Source: Pseudonocardia sp. HH130629-09
GTDB lineage: Bacteria; Actinomycetota; Actinomycetes; Mycobacteriales; Pseudonocardiaceae
Assembly (NCBI RefSeq): GCF_001294645.1
Contig: NZ_CP011868.1
Location: 5,270,001 to 5,334,000 of the forward strand
Length of the DNA: 64,000 nt
Direction of reading: 5' to 3'
A program made the position numbers and the translations under genes. Under the pieces are notes generated by a model that saw nothing but the letters and a program-made list of their open reading frames with translations, was not told where the DNA came from and ran no database searches. Shown here in pieces: positions 42,653 through 50,972 of the stretch. Each line of letters begins with the position of its first letter. Position 1 is the first letter of the stretch.

Positions 42653-43486
42653 TCAGAACGGGAGGACGCCACCCAGCAGTGCGTACCCCACGAACGCCAC
42701 GACGTCGATCAACAGATGGGCGCCGACGAGCGGCCACAGCCGGTTCGTCCGCTGCCAGTAGCGGGCGAACACCAGGCCCATGACGAGGTTGCCGACGAAC
42801 GCGCCGATCCCCTGGTACAGGTGGTAGCACCCGCGCAGGACGGCGGCCGCGAACGCCGAGCGGTTCTCCGACCAGCCGAGCCGCCGCAGCCGGGTGAGCA
42901 GGTAGCCGATCATGACGACCTCCTCCGCCCAGGAGTTCGCCGCCGCGGACAGCACCAGCACCGGGATCCGCCACCACTGGTCGGCCAGCGTGCTGGGCGC
43001 GACGTCCGGGGTGATCCCGGCGAGCCGTCCGACCAGGTAGAGCCCCAGCCCGGGGATGCCGATCAACGCGGCGAGGCCTGCGGAGTGCGTCGCGTCGCGC
43101 CACGGCCGCCGCCCGTCGAGCCCGACCCGGCCCAGCGCGATGCCCGCCCGCAGCAGCAGGTACGCGGCCAGCGCGCCCCATCCGGCCAGCTGCAGCGCGC
43201 GGACCAGCTGGACCGCGAGGTCGATCCACGCGTCGGTGGACGCCGGCGCGTTCAGGGTGACCTGCTGGTCGGCGAGCGGGGCGGGGTTCAGGAGGGCCTC
43301 GAGCAGCGACAGCGCGCTGCGCACCGCGGACAGGCCCAGCGTCACGGTCAGGACGACGGCGATCTCCAGCCCGATCAGCCGTCGCTCGCGGGGGTCGGTG
43401 GCGACGCCGGGGAAGGACGGGGGTGCCGGGCTCAGCCAGTCCCGCAGGGGCCCACGCGGTCGTGCCGGGGCCGGTCCGCTCGTCAT
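42653..43486 (-). CDS. CPBP-family intramembrane metalloprotease
   Basis: A 277-residue polytopic protein (about 6-7 TM helices). The CPBP (CAAX-protease/bacteriocin-processing) motifs are NSWAEEVVMIGYLLTRL (EE pair), GCYHLYQGIGAFVG with His, and GAHLLIDVVAF (HxxxD) near the C-terminus. Members cleave membrane peptides or confer bacteriocin immunity. It starts at the ATG 43486. Partners unknown. The region upstream is the palindromic repeat element. Confidence 0.85.
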   Translation of the reverse strand: MTSGPAPARPRGPLRDWLSPAPPSFPGVATDPRERRLIGLEIAVVLTVTLGLSAVRSALSLLEALLNPAPLADQQVTLNAPASTDAWIDLAVQLVRALQLAGWGALAAYLLLRAGIALGRVGLDGRRPWRDATHSAGLAALIGIPGLGLYLVGRLAGITPDVAPSTLADQWWRIPVLVLSAAANSWAEEVVMIGYLLTRLRRLGWSENRSAFAAAVLRGCYHLYQGIGAFVGNLVMGLVFARYWQRTNRLWPLVGAHLLIDVVAFVGYALLGGVLPF

Positions 43487-43816
43487 GGGGCGATCATCGC
43501 ACCGGGTGCCGGACGGCTCCGCGGGCCGAGCCGTAGGGCGGCGGTCGGTTCGTGCCGCAGCCCGGCGATGCACCGTGCGCGCGGTGATCGATGGCCCGTG
43601 ATCCACTCCGCGCGCGGTGATCCGTTGTCCGCGCGTGTCCGGACGCGCGCGAGCCGCGGATCACTGCGCCCCCTGCGGATCACTGCGCGCTCTGCGGATC
43701 ACCGCGGGCTGCGGATCAGCGCGCGGGCCGGGGACCGCGGGCGGGCGGTGGGCGGCGTGACCGGGCGCTCGTCGGGGCCCGGCCGTGGCCACGCCGGGGT
43801 GCGTACCCTGGTCCGC
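43487..43816. repeat. Dispersed palindromic repeat element, copy B, with tandem units
   Basis: This 330-bp divergent gap holds no gene. From about 43578 it carries three forward units (GCGCGGTGATCG-like, at 43578, 43595, 43611) and four reverse units GCGGATCAxxGCGC (starting 43656, 43675, 43694 and 43711, spaced 19, 19 and 17 bp), a complex cruciform. The centre (43599-43670) aligns without gaps to 9932-10003, 56 of 72 identical. Left part (43487-43575) shows nothing clear. A TACCCT -10 for the next gene is at 43804-43809. Confidence 0.7.
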
Positions 43817-44482
43817 GTGATGCGGCTGCTGCTGTCCCCGAGGTGGATGGTCTGGCACGTCCTCACACTCGGCGCGATGGTCACCTGCACCTGGCTGGCC
43901 ATCTGGCAGTGGGGACGAGCGGGATCGGCGATGGGCTCGGCCCTCAACGTGGGCTACGGCCTGCAGTGGCCGCTGTTCGCCGTCTTCTTCGGCGTCATGT
44001 GGTGGCGCTTCCTGAGCATGGAGATCGCCGACCTGCGCGCGGCGGAGGTGGCCGGCACCTCCGGCGACTCCGCCGGGGCGATGGACACGGATTCGCCGAC
44101 CGTGCCGGCGCAGCAGGCCGCCGGCGCGGCCCCGTCGCCGGTCGCCGGGACCACCCCCTCCGCGCTCACGACGACGGCCAGGACAACGGCCGCGCCGATG
44201 CCTGCCGCGCCGACGGCCACGACACCGGCCGCGCCGACAGCCACCACACCGGCCACCACGCCCGCCGCGCCGACGGCTACGACCCCCGACGGGACGATCC
44301 CCGACGGGACGACGGCCGCCCCCACGCCGGCCGGGACGACGGCCACCCCGGCCGGGCCGTCGCCGTTCACGTCCCGCCCGGCGAACGCCGTCCCGCCCCG
44401 CAGCACCGACCCGCAGCTGCGGGCCTACAACGAGGAGCTGGCCCGCCTGGCGGTCCGGCACCGGGAGGAGTCCACCCCGTGA
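43817..44482 (+). CDS. Two-TM membrane protein with Thr/Ala/Pro-rich domain
   Basis: A 221-residue protein. Two TM segments near the N-terminus (WHVLTLGAMVTCTWLAIW and LQWPLFAVFFGVMWW) precede ~110 residues of low-complexity Ala/Thr/Pro (TAAPTATTPAA type). A short conserved end follows (RAYNEELARLAVRHREE). The GTG is 7 nt after TACCCT, with ATG at the next codon as the alternative. It overlaps the DUF3817 gene start (GTGA). Function unknown. Confidence 0.7.
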   Translation: MMRLLLSPRWMVWHVLTLGAMVTCTWLAIWQWGRAGSAMGSALNVGYGLQWPLFAVFFGVMWWRFLSMEIADLRAAEVAGTSGDSAGAMDTDSPTVPAQQAAGAAPSPVAGTTPSALTTTARTTAAPMPAAPTATTPAAPTATTPATTPAAPTATTPDGTIPDGTTAAPTPAGTTATPAGPSPFTSRPANAVPPRSTDPQLRAYNEELARLAVRHREESTP

Positions 44483-44802
44483 CCGTCGCGACCGCCCTGA
44501 AGGCCTACCGGATCTCCGCCTGGGTCACCGGCGTCGGCCTGCTGCTGCTGACCTTCTACGCGATGCCGGCGAAGTACCTGTTCGGCGACCCGCGCCCGGT
44601 CGCGCTGATCGGGATGGTGCACGGCTTCCTGTACATGATCTACATCGTGTGCACGCTGATCCTCGCCGAGCGCTGCCGCTGGAAGCCGGTGTTCGCCGTC
44701 GTCATCCTGGCCGCGGGCACGATCCCGGTCGCCTCGTTCGTCGCCGAGCGCAAGGTGACCCGGAAGGTGCAGGCCGAGCACCTGGCACCCGCCGGGCCCT
44801 GA
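44479..44802 (+). CDS. DUF3817 membrane protein
   Basis: A 107-residue protein with three TM helices: ISAWVTGVGLLLLTFYAMP, LIGMVHGFLYMIYIVCTLIL and VFAVVILAAGTIPVASFVAERK. The GMVHGxLY(M) block and terminal FVAERKV are the DUF3817 signature seen in actinobacteria. Function unknown; translationally coupled to the upstream membrane protein. Confidence 0.85.
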   Translation: MTVATALKAYRISAWVTGVGLLLLTFYAMPAKYLFGDPRPVALIGMVHGFLYMIYIVCTLILAERCRWKPVFAVVILAAGTIPVASFVAERKVTRKVQAEHLAPAGP

Positions 44803-44809
44803 GTCCGGC

Positions 44810-45577
44810 TCAGCGTCCCCCGGCCGGGCAGCCCACCAGCTCGGCGAACCGGCGTTGCAGTTCCTCGGGGGTGTCTGCGGGCGCGGAGAACGCCAGCCGC
44901 ACGTCCTGGGTGCCGGTCGCGGTGGGCACCCGCACGCGGAGCCCGAAGCGGTCCACGCCGACCGGACGGATCCGGCCGCCGACGAACCCCAGCCCGTCGG
45001 GCAGGTGACGGCGCAGCGCGCACAGCATCTCCGGGTGGGCCCGGTCCAGGTGCTCCAGCCATGCCTGCTCGACCCGGCAGAACGGGTCGGGCTCGGCCGC
45101 CGCGAGCTCGGCCGGCGAGACCGGTGCGCAGCCCTCGGCGTCGGAGTACACCGCCGACGACGGGCGCAGCCGCAGCAGGGTGGCGCCGCGCCCGGCGTCG
45201 AGGAGGTTGGGGTGCGGGGCCTTCTCGGCGAGCCGCAGGGCGCGCTCCCGGCCGGTCGTCGGGTCCGGCTCGTGCAGCGTCCCGACCAGCCACAGCAGCT
45301 CCCGGACCGGCTCGTCGAGCGGCACCGGCGTGCTGCCGGTCAGCTCGAGCATCACCGGGAGCCCGCCCGCGGTGAGCCGGGTGCGCTCGCGGAGCACGTG
45401 GTCGTCGGGCAGCAGCAGGTCGGTCGTGCCGTCCGGCCAGGTGTAGTGCATCAGCGGCGCACACGGTTCCGGCTCACCGGTGCCGACGAGTGCCGCGCGG
45501 CCACCACGGGTGACGAGGCTGCGGGCTCGCTCGGCGACGGCGGGCGTCGGGGGGCGGCGCACTCGGGTCGTTCCCAC
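44810..45577 (-). CDS. DUF2470 protein (Rv3839-like), iron-regulated
   Basis: A 255-residue protein starting at the GTG preceded by GGAGG with 5-nt spacing; a GTG two codons earlier is the alternative. N-terminal part (TPAVAERARSLVTRGGRAALVGTG) resembles the FMN-binding split barrel of heme-utilisation proteins. The C-terminal DUF2470 domain has DRAHPEMLCALRRHLPDGLGFVGGRIRPVGVDRFGLRV. DUF2470 forms the C-terminus of HugZ heme-degrading enzymes. An IdeR/DtxR box is 13 nt upstream. Length and context match M. tuberculosis Rv3839, an IdeR-controlled gene. Confidence 0.82.
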   Translation of the reverse strand: MGTTRVRRPPTPAVAERARSLVTRGGRAALVGTGEPEPCAPLMHYTWPDGTTDLLLPDDHVLRERTRLTAGGLPVMLELTGSTPVPLDEPVRELLWLVGTLHEPDPTTGRERALRLAEKAPHPNLLDAGRGATLLRLRPSSAVYSDAEGCAPVSPAELAAAEPDPFCRVEQAWLEHLDRAHPEMLCALRRHLPDGLGFVGGRIRPVGVDRFGLRVRVPTATGTQDVRLAFSAPADTPEELQRRFAELVGCPAGGR

Positions 45578-45589
45578 TCTCACCTCCGA

Positions 45590-45608
45590 TTAGGTAACCC
45601 TTACCTAA
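45590..45608. promoter_or_regulatory. IdeR/DtxR iron box
   Basis: TTAGGTAACCCTTACCTAA: perfect 8-bp inverted repeat with CCC centre, 15 of 19 matches to the DtxR/IdeR consensus TTAGGTTAGGCTAACCTAA by eye. It lies 13 nt upstream of the DUF2470 start, overlapping or just upstream of its ribosome site, and 94 nt upstream of the divergent unknown gene, so repression in iron-replete cells is expected. Confidence 0.88.
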
Positions 45609-45702
45609 GCAGGAGGAAGTGTCGCCTGTCCAGTGCCGCGTGACACAGGGGGACAACCCCCTCTGCGTGCGCTCCGTGACCCGACCGTTAGCGTCTGTCG
45701 AC

Positions 45703-46614
45703 GTGATGACCGTGCCCTCGGGTTCCTCAGCCGACCCGTGGCCGATCCGTCCGCTGCTCGCCGCGCTGGTCGACGACACCAGCCTGCTGCAGCCGAGGAC
45801 CGTCGCACCGGGCGTCGACGCCGTCGTGTCGCGCTATCTCGCCGCCCGCGACGGCCACTACGGAGGCCTCGTCGGACGGCTGGTCTGTCCCGCGTCGCAG
45901 CTGCCCGCCGTCGTCACCGAGCTCGCCCGTTCCGCGCCGAGCAGGCCCGCGGAGATGGCCCTCGTCGTCGACACCGGGCTGGGCGCGGTGCCGAAGGCGC
46001 TGTCGACGGTGTTCTCGCGCTCCAGCCTGCTCACCCCGAGCACCGTCGAGTGCGTCGCGCCGCCGGACGTCGACGGGGTCTGGCTCGAGCGCGTGTCGGA
46101 GTTCGTGCCGGACGAGGTGACCCCGGTCGTCGAGCCGCGCCGCCCCGTCGAGGGCGACGCCGACGGCACGCTCGCCTGGCTCGCCGCCGTCCGTAAGGTC
46201 GCCGAGCACGGCTGCACCCCGAAGATCCGCCTCGGCGGGCCGCGCGCCTCCGACGTGCCGGAGATCGTCGACGTGCACAAGTTCCTGCTCGCGGGTCTGG
46301 AGAGCGGCACCGGCGGGATCTCCGCGCAGGGCATCGACCGGATCGTCCGCGAGGACCCGTCCGCCTCGACGCCCCGCGGCCGCCACGGCCTGCTGAACCT
46401 GATCGCCGCCGTCGCGCGGATGACCGGGGTCAGCGCCTCGCCCGACCCGGCGGAGGACGCCCTGTCCTGCACCGACGGCGAGAAGCTCGCCCGGGAGCTC
46501 GACGAGCTGCCCGAGGCCGCCGTCGAGCAGGTCCGCACCGTCCTGCCGCGCTGCGGGGTCGACCCCGAGCCGGTCCCGATCGCCGACCTCGTCGCCCTCG
46601 GGCTGCTGGACTGA
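45703..46614 (+). CDS. Conserved protein of unknown function upstream of pheA
   Basis: A 303-residue soluble protein, GTG start with TAGCGT (45689-45694) 8 nt upstream. No TM or signal. N-terminal part is alpha/beta-like with LLAALVDDTSLLQP, YLAARDGHYGGLVGRLVCPAS and MALVVDTGLGAVP. Later HGCTPKIRLGGPRASDVPEIVDVHKFLLAGL resembles the pattern of a TIM-barrel end. I do not recognise a known family. It lies 14 nt before pheA, so both are probably expressed together. The iron box is 95 bp upstream. Confidence 0.6.
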   Translation: MMTVPSGSSADPWPIRPLLAALVDDTSLLQPRTVAPGVDAVVSRYLAARDGHYGGLVGRLVCPASQLPAVVTELARSAPSRPAEMALVVDTGLGAVPKALSTVFSRSSLLTPSTVECVAPPDVDGVWLERVSEFVPDEVTPVVEPRRPVEGDADGTLAWLAAVRKVAEHGCTPKIRLGGPRASDVPEIVDVHKFLLAGLESGTGGISAQGIDRIVREDPSASTPRGRHGLLNLIAAVARMTGVSASPDPAEDALSCTDGEKLARELDELPEAAVEQVRTVLPRCGVDPEPVPIADLVALGLLD

Positions 46615-46628
46615 TCAGGACGCATCGG

Positions 46629-47576
46629 ATGCGGATCGGATTCCTGGGGCCGCACGCCACGTTCACCGAGCAGGCCCTGCTGACGCTGCCCGAGTCCCGT
46701 GGCGCCGAGCTGGTGCCGCTGCCCGGCGCCCCCGCGGTGCTGGCGGCCGTCCGCGACGGCTCCGTCGACGCCGGCTGCGTGCCGATCGAGAACACCGTCG
46801 AGGGCGCCGTCCCGCCGGTGCTCGACGGGCTCGTGACCGACCCGCCGCTGGTGATCGCCCGCGAGGCCCGGATCGCGGTCCGGTTCTGCCTGATGGGCCG
46901 CACGGGCACCACGCGGGACGCGATCCGCTCGGTCGCCTCCCACGGCCACGGCATCGCCCAGACCCGCGGCTGGCTCGCCGAGCACCTGCCCGGCGCCGAG
47001 GTCCGGGTCAGCTCCTCCACGGCGGAGGCCGCGGCCCAGGCCGCCCGGGGCGAGGTCGACGCCGCCGTCGCCGCCCCGCTCGCCGCCACCCAGCACGGGC
47101 TGGAGGTGCTGGCCGACGACATCGCCGACAACGCGGGCGCCGTCACCCGGTTCGTGCTGCTCACCCGCCCCGGCCCGCCGCCGCCGCCCACCGGCTGGGA
47201 CCGCACCACCATCGCCGCGACGACCACGAACCGGCCCGGAACTCTGCTCGGCCTGCTCACCGAGATCGCGGTCCGCGGGATCGACCTGACCCGGATCGAG
47301 TCCCGCCCGGTGAAGGACCGCCACGCCGAGTACTGGTTCCACCTCGACTGCTCGGGCCACGTCGCCGACCCGGCGATGGGGGAGGCCCTGGCCGCGCTGC
47401 ACCGTCGCTGCGACCGGCTGATCTACCTCGGGTCGTTCCCGCGATCCGATCCCGCACCGGCCGCCCCCGCGGCCGGGGTGGGGAGCCCCGTGGCGGCGCT
47501 CGGCGTCGCCACCATCGACGACTACGCCGCGTCCGAGCGCTGGCTCGCCGCGGTCCGACGGGGAGCCGACACGTGA
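46629..47576 (+). CDS. pheA: Prephenate dehydratase
   Basis: A 315-residue enzyme converting prephenate to phenylpyruvate for phenylalanine synthesis. The PDT domain (about 1-180) has IGFLGPHATFTEQALL, VPIENTVEGAV, ATQHGLEVLADDI and the TRF active-site motif in AVTRFVLL. The regulatory ACT domain (about 195-270) has NRPGTLLGLLTEIAVRGIDL and ESRP, expected to bind Phe for feedback control. Overlaps the mutase-like gene (GTGA). Same order as Rv3838c-Rv3837c. Confidence 0.95.
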   Translation: MRIGFLGPHATFTEQALLTLPESRGAELVPLPGAPAVLAAVRDGSVDAGCVPIENTVEGAVPPVLDGLVTDPPLVIAREARIAVRFCLMGRTGTTRDAIRSVASHGHGIAQTRGWLAEHLPGAEVRVSSSTAEAAAQAARGEVDAAVAAPLAATQHGLEVLADDIADNAGAVTRFVLLTRPGPPPPPTGWDRTTIAATTTNRPGTLLGLLTEIAVRGIDLTRIESRPVKDRHAEYWFHLDCSGHVADPAMGEALAALHRRCDRLIYLGSFPRSDPAPAAPAAGVGSPVAALGVATIDDYAASERWLAAVRRGADT

Positions 47577-48319
47577 GCCACCCGACCGACGACGAGCACG
47601 ACGGCGCCGCCTCCTTCGCCGCCGTCGGCACCGGCAGCCGGACCGCGCAGGTCCCGCCGGACGACGGCACGCTGCGCCTGGTGCTGGTCCGGCACGGCCG
47701 CACCCCGTCCAACGTGCGGCACCGCCTCGACACCGCGCTGCCCGGACCCTCGCTCGACGAGCTGGGCCGCGCCCAGGCCGAGGAGGTCGCCGGCCTGCTC
47801 GCCGGCTGGCCCGTGCGGGGCCTGTACGCGTCACGGGCGACCCGCGCGCAGGAGACCGCCGCCCCGATCGGGCGCGCGCTCGGCTGCGGGGTCACCCTGC
47901 TCCAGGGCCTGCACGAGGTGTCGGTCGGAGACCTCGAGGGCCGGGAGGACGACGACGCCCGCGCCGCGTTCGACGAGGTCTTCGAGGCCTGGTGGGACGG
48001 CGAGGTCGACCGCGCCATGCCCGGCGGCGAGTCCGCCCGCGACGTGTGGGACCGGGCGCTGCCCGACCTCGCCGCGGTGACCTCCGGCGTGTCGGAGGGG
48101 GCGGTCGTCGTCGTCAGCCACGGGGCGGCGATCCGGGTCCTGTCGCTGGCGCTGCTCGGCGGGCACGACGGCTCCGGGCCCGGCCACTCCGACGTCACCT
48201 ACGGCCGCGAGCGCCCCGTCCCCAACACCGGCCGGGTCGTGCTGCGTCGCGATCCCGGCGGCTGGGTCCCGGAGCTGTGGGACGCGATGCCCGGTGGGCG
48301 GCGCGCCACCCACCGGTAG
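47573..48319 (+). CDS. Histidine phosphatase (phosphoglycerate mutase-like)
   Basis: A 248-residue protein. The RHG motif LVLVRHGRTPSN supplies the phospho-acceptor His, then YASRATRAQETAAPI, HEVSVGDLEG (Glu proton donor region) and VVVVSHGAAIRVL. These match the broad-specificity phosphatase/cofactor-dependent mutase family. M. tuberculosis Rv3837c is the positional equivalent. The substrate is unknown. The first ~30 residues are low-complexity and disordered. Confidence 0.9.
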   Translation: MSHPTDDEHDGAASFAAVGTGSRTAQVPPDDGTLRLVLVRHGRTPSNVRHRLDTALPGPSLDELGRAQAEEVAGLLAGWPVRGLYASRATRAQETAAPIGRALGCGVTLLQGLHEVSVGDLEGREDDDARAAFDEVFEAWWDGEVDRAMPGGESARDVWDRALPDLAAVTSGVSEGAVVVVSHGAAIRVLSLALLGGHDGSGPGHSDVTYGRERPVPNTGRVVLRRDPGGWVPELWDAMPGGRRATHR

Positions 48320-48331
48320 CGGCCGGCCGGC

Positions 48332-48682
48332 TCAGCCCCAGCCGAGCTCGTGCAGCTTCTCCTCGGAGATGCCGAAGTGGTGCGCGATCTCGTGGACGAC
48401 GGTGATCGCGACCTCGTCGACGACCTGCTCCTCGTCGTCGCAGAAGTCGAGGACGGCGTCGCGGTAGACGGTGATCCGGTCCGGGAGCTCGCCGGCGTAG
48501 TCCGCCGTGCGCTCGGTCAGCGCGACGCCCTCGTAGAGCCCGAGCAGGTCCGGCTCGTCGGGGTGGCGCGGCTCCACCAGCACCACGACGTTGTCCATCG
48601 CCGCGGCGAGCTCGGCGGGCACGAGGTCCAGCGCCTCGCCGACCAGTTCATCGAACCGGTCGGCGGGCATCACCACCGGCAC
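48332..48682 (-). CDS. Metallopeptidase family protein (Rv3836-like)
   Basis: A 116-residue zincin-like protein: PADRFDELVGEALDLVPAEL, AMDNVVVLVEPRHPDEP, LLGLYEGVALTERT, ITVYRDAVL and the HExxH motif in VVHEIAHHFGI, ending HELGW. It is a small predicted metalloprotease or a minimal zincin fold. The GTG start lies 1 nt after the septum-formation gene stop, suggesting coupling. Its neighbour pair matches Rv3835-Rv3836. Confidence 0.85.
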   Translation of the reverse strand: MPVVMPADRFDELVGEALDLVPAELAAAMDNVVVLVEPRHPDEPDLLGLYEGVALTERTADYAGELPDRITVYRDAVLDFCDDEEQVVDEVAITVVHEIAHHFGISEEKLHELGWG

Positions 48683-48683
48683 G

Positions 48684-49955
48684 TCAGTTGTCCGACAGCC
48701 CGGGCAGGCCGGGTGGGATGTCGAGGTCGGGCCGCCCGGCACCGCTGTCGGGCGCGGCGGGCTGTTCGGCGTCGGGCTGCTGGACCGGGGCCTGCGAGCC
48801 GGGGGCCGGAGTGGCCGCACCGTCGGTGGGTGCGCCCCCCGGGGTTCCGGGCGCGGACGGCGCCGGGCCGGCGGGCTGCCCGGACACGACCAGGTCGCCC
48901 TTCACCGAGCCGGTGATCGAGGCGAAGCCGCTCTTGTCCGGCAGCAGGGTGCCGATGCTGCAGTTGACCTTGCGGCTGCCCGCCTTCCAGGACTCCTCGG
49001 AGAGGTTGCCCCAGTAGACAACGAGCCTCTTGGCGTCGATCACGGTGTCGTTGCCGGCGAAGGTGTTGGCGGCGGTGGTGCAGGCGGGCTGGAGGAACTT
49101 GTCCTGGTCCTCGACGGTGGGCCAGGCGTCCGGGAACTGGGTGCCCAGGTCGACCAGCCCGACGGCCTCGGCGGCGTGCGGACCGGCGCAGTCGGTCGGG
49201 TCCCCGACGGTGCGGCCGTCGATGGCCAGGCAGGTGCCCACCGGCTGGACCGCGGACTGGTCCTGCGCGGCGACCTTCCCGGTGATCGGGAACATCTCCC
49301 CGCTGCGCGAGGCCATCTGCAGGCCGCAGCGCATGCCCTTGTCGCCGCCGTCCCAGCGCTGCTGTGACGGCTTGAGCGCGCCCACCCGGAACTTCCCGTC
49401 CGGGTCGAACTTGCCGTTCAGGTACTTCGTGACCACCGGGGTGCAGCGGTCGGCGACGAGCTTCTGCCAGGCCCCGTCGGCCGGGAACGTCGGCTGGTCG
49501 GTCAGCACGACCCTTCCCGCCTGCTCGAACAGGTGCGGCCGGGCACAGTCGACGGCGGCGGTGTCGGTCGCGTCGGACCGGGTCCAGTTGAGGCAGGTGC
49601 CCGGGGTGTCCGGTGGGGGCGGCAGCGGCGGGGGCTCCTCCACCTTCGGGACCCCGGAGGACGCGAACGACCCCAGGACCGGCACCTCGGCGCCGAGCAG
49701 CGAGTCGACCGACGCGACGGTCAGCATCAGCAGCGCACCGACGAGGATCCCGATCCCGACCCGGCGGGCCCCGAGGAACCCGCTCCGCCCGGCGCCCGCC
49801 CCTCCGGCGGCATCCGACGACCGTCGCCGACGGGTCGGGACCACCGGGGTGGCCGACGGCCGGGACAGCACCGAGGTCGTGCCCTGCCCGCCGTGGACGG
49901 CGGTGCGGCCGGTCGCGTCGGGCCGGTCGGAGCCGGCGGGGGAGCGGGAATCCAT
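48684..49955 (-). CDS. Septum formation family membrane protein (Rv3835-like)
   Basis: A 423-residue protein. A disordered Arg/Pro N-terminus leads to a TM segment (VGIGILVGALLMLTVASV, about 72-90) and a large exported part with paired cysteines, e.g. GTCLNWTRSD with VDCARPHLFEQAG, and GTCLAIDG with TDCAGPHAAEAVG. These two repeated C...C(x)PHxxE modules define the septum-formation (DUF4190-associated/PF13845) domain. The C-terminal ~80 residues are Pro/Ala/Gly-rich. Function in division is inferred from the family name only. Confidence 0.85.
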   Translation of the reverse strand: MDSRSPAGSDRPDATGRTAVHGGQGTTSVLSRPSATPVVPTRRRRSSDAAGGAGAGRSGFLGARRVGIGILVGALLMLTVASVDSLLGAEVPVLGSFASSGVPKVEEPPPLPPPPDTPGTCLNWTRSDATDTAAVDCARPHLFEQAGRVVLTDQPTFPADGAWQKLVADRCTPVVTKYLNGKFDPDGKFRVGALKPSQQRWDGGDKGMRCGLQMASRSGEMFPITGKVAAQDQSAVQPVGTCLAIDGRTVGDPTDCAGPHAAEAVGLVDLGTQFPDAWPTVEDQDKFLQPACTTAANTFAGNDTVIDAKRLVVYWGNLSEESWKAGSRKVNCSIGTLLPDKSGFASITGSVKGDLVVSGQPAGPAPSAPGTPGGAPTDGAATPAPGSQAPVQQPDAEQPAAPDSGAGRPDLDIPPGLPGLSDN

Positions 49956-50197
49956 GACGCCCCCATCATGCAGCCGGGGTCGGCCCGGCTTCACCCGGCC
50001 GGTGCCCCGGCGCGGCGGTCGGTCGGCCGGATGCTGTGAACGAGCAGGTCCGTCCGGTGCGACGGGGTGGCGCGACCACTCGTCCAGGTGGTCGTGGGCG
50101 AACCGCCGCCGAATCGTCATCCGGGAACGACCGGTGGTCGTCGGTCGGTCCCGGTACGGTGCGCGCGGGGGACAGGAGTGACGATGGGGGACCAGCG

Positions 50198-50968
50198 ATG
50201 ACCGACGGACCGCGCACCGGCGGCGGCCCGGACGACAGCACGCCGCCCGCCGGTACGCCGAGTGCGACACCGGGCGGCGCGCAGCCGTCGGGCTCGCAGC
50301 CGGCGACGCCGGCCCCGCAGACCGACGGATCGGCGCCGTGGGCGAACCCGCCCGCCGAGCAGCCCGCCGAGGCCCCGCGCGGCCGGATCCGGCAGCAGGA
50401 CGGCAGCACCACGCCCCGCGAGCCCACACTCGCCGAGAAGCGGTCCCGCGAGCAGAAGCTGCGCGCGGACCGCGAGGCCGTGCGCCTCAAGGAGGCCCGC
50501 TCCAAGACCACCAAGCGGGTGCTGATCGGCGCCGGGGCGACAGTCGGTGTCGTCGCCCTGATCGCAGCGGTCTACGCGGGCTCAGGTGGGGCCTCGGAGG
50601 AGGAGCGGGTCGCCGACGCGCGCTGCGTCGACAACCAGGGCGTCGTCGTGCCGGACGAGAACTGCAGCGGCGCCCAGAGCCAGGGCCAGGTGTCCACCGG
50701 TGGCGGCGGCTTCGCCTTCGTGCCGATCTTCCTGGGCGGCGGCGGCCGCCAGTACCACTACAACTACGGCGGCACCGGCGGTGTCGGGCAGGTCGCGACC
50801 GGGGGGACCGTCTCCCCGCCGCCCAGTGGCACCACGGTCCGCAGCGGCACGACCGGCTCGACCATCGGCTCGGCCACCCGCAGCGGCACGATCTCCCGGG
50901 GCGGTCTCGGCGTGGGCGGCGGATCGTCGTCGTCCTCGGGCGGGTCCGGCTCGTCCAGCGGGAGCTGA
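50198..50968 (+). CDS. YjfM/YgiB-like protein (DUF1190-type) with TM and Gly/Ser tail
   Basis: A 256-residue protein: a disordered Pro/Thr N-terminus, a basic helix (EKRSREQKLRADREAVRLKEAR), one TM segment (VLIGAGATVGVVALIAAVYAG), then RCVDNQGVVVPDENC and a Gly-rich region FVPIFLGGGGRQYHYNYGG ending in Ser/Gly. The CVD...C pair and YHYNYGG stretch are the DUF1190/YgiB hallmark. It lies 4 nt before the YjfC/YgiC gene, as in E. coli ygiB-ygiC and yjfM-yjfC. Confidence 0.75.
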   Translation: MTDGPRTGGGPDDSTPPAGTPSATPGGAQPSGSQPATPAPQTDGSAPWANPPAEQPAEAPRGRIRQQDGSTTPREPTLAEKRSREQKLRADREAVRLKEARSKTTKRVLIGAGATVGVVALIAAVYAGSGGASEEERVADARCVDNQGVVVPDENCSGAQSQGQVSTGGGGFAFVPIFLGGGGRQYHYNYGGTGGVGQVATGGTVSPPPSGTTVRSGTTGSTIGSATRSGTISRGGLGVGGGSSSSSGGSGSSSGS

Positions 50969-50972
50969 GGGC

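Noticed and set aside
43656..43727. CRISPR-like tandem units
   Set aside because: Four 17-19 bp units have no distinct spacers, and no cas genes are present; they are part of the palindromic element.
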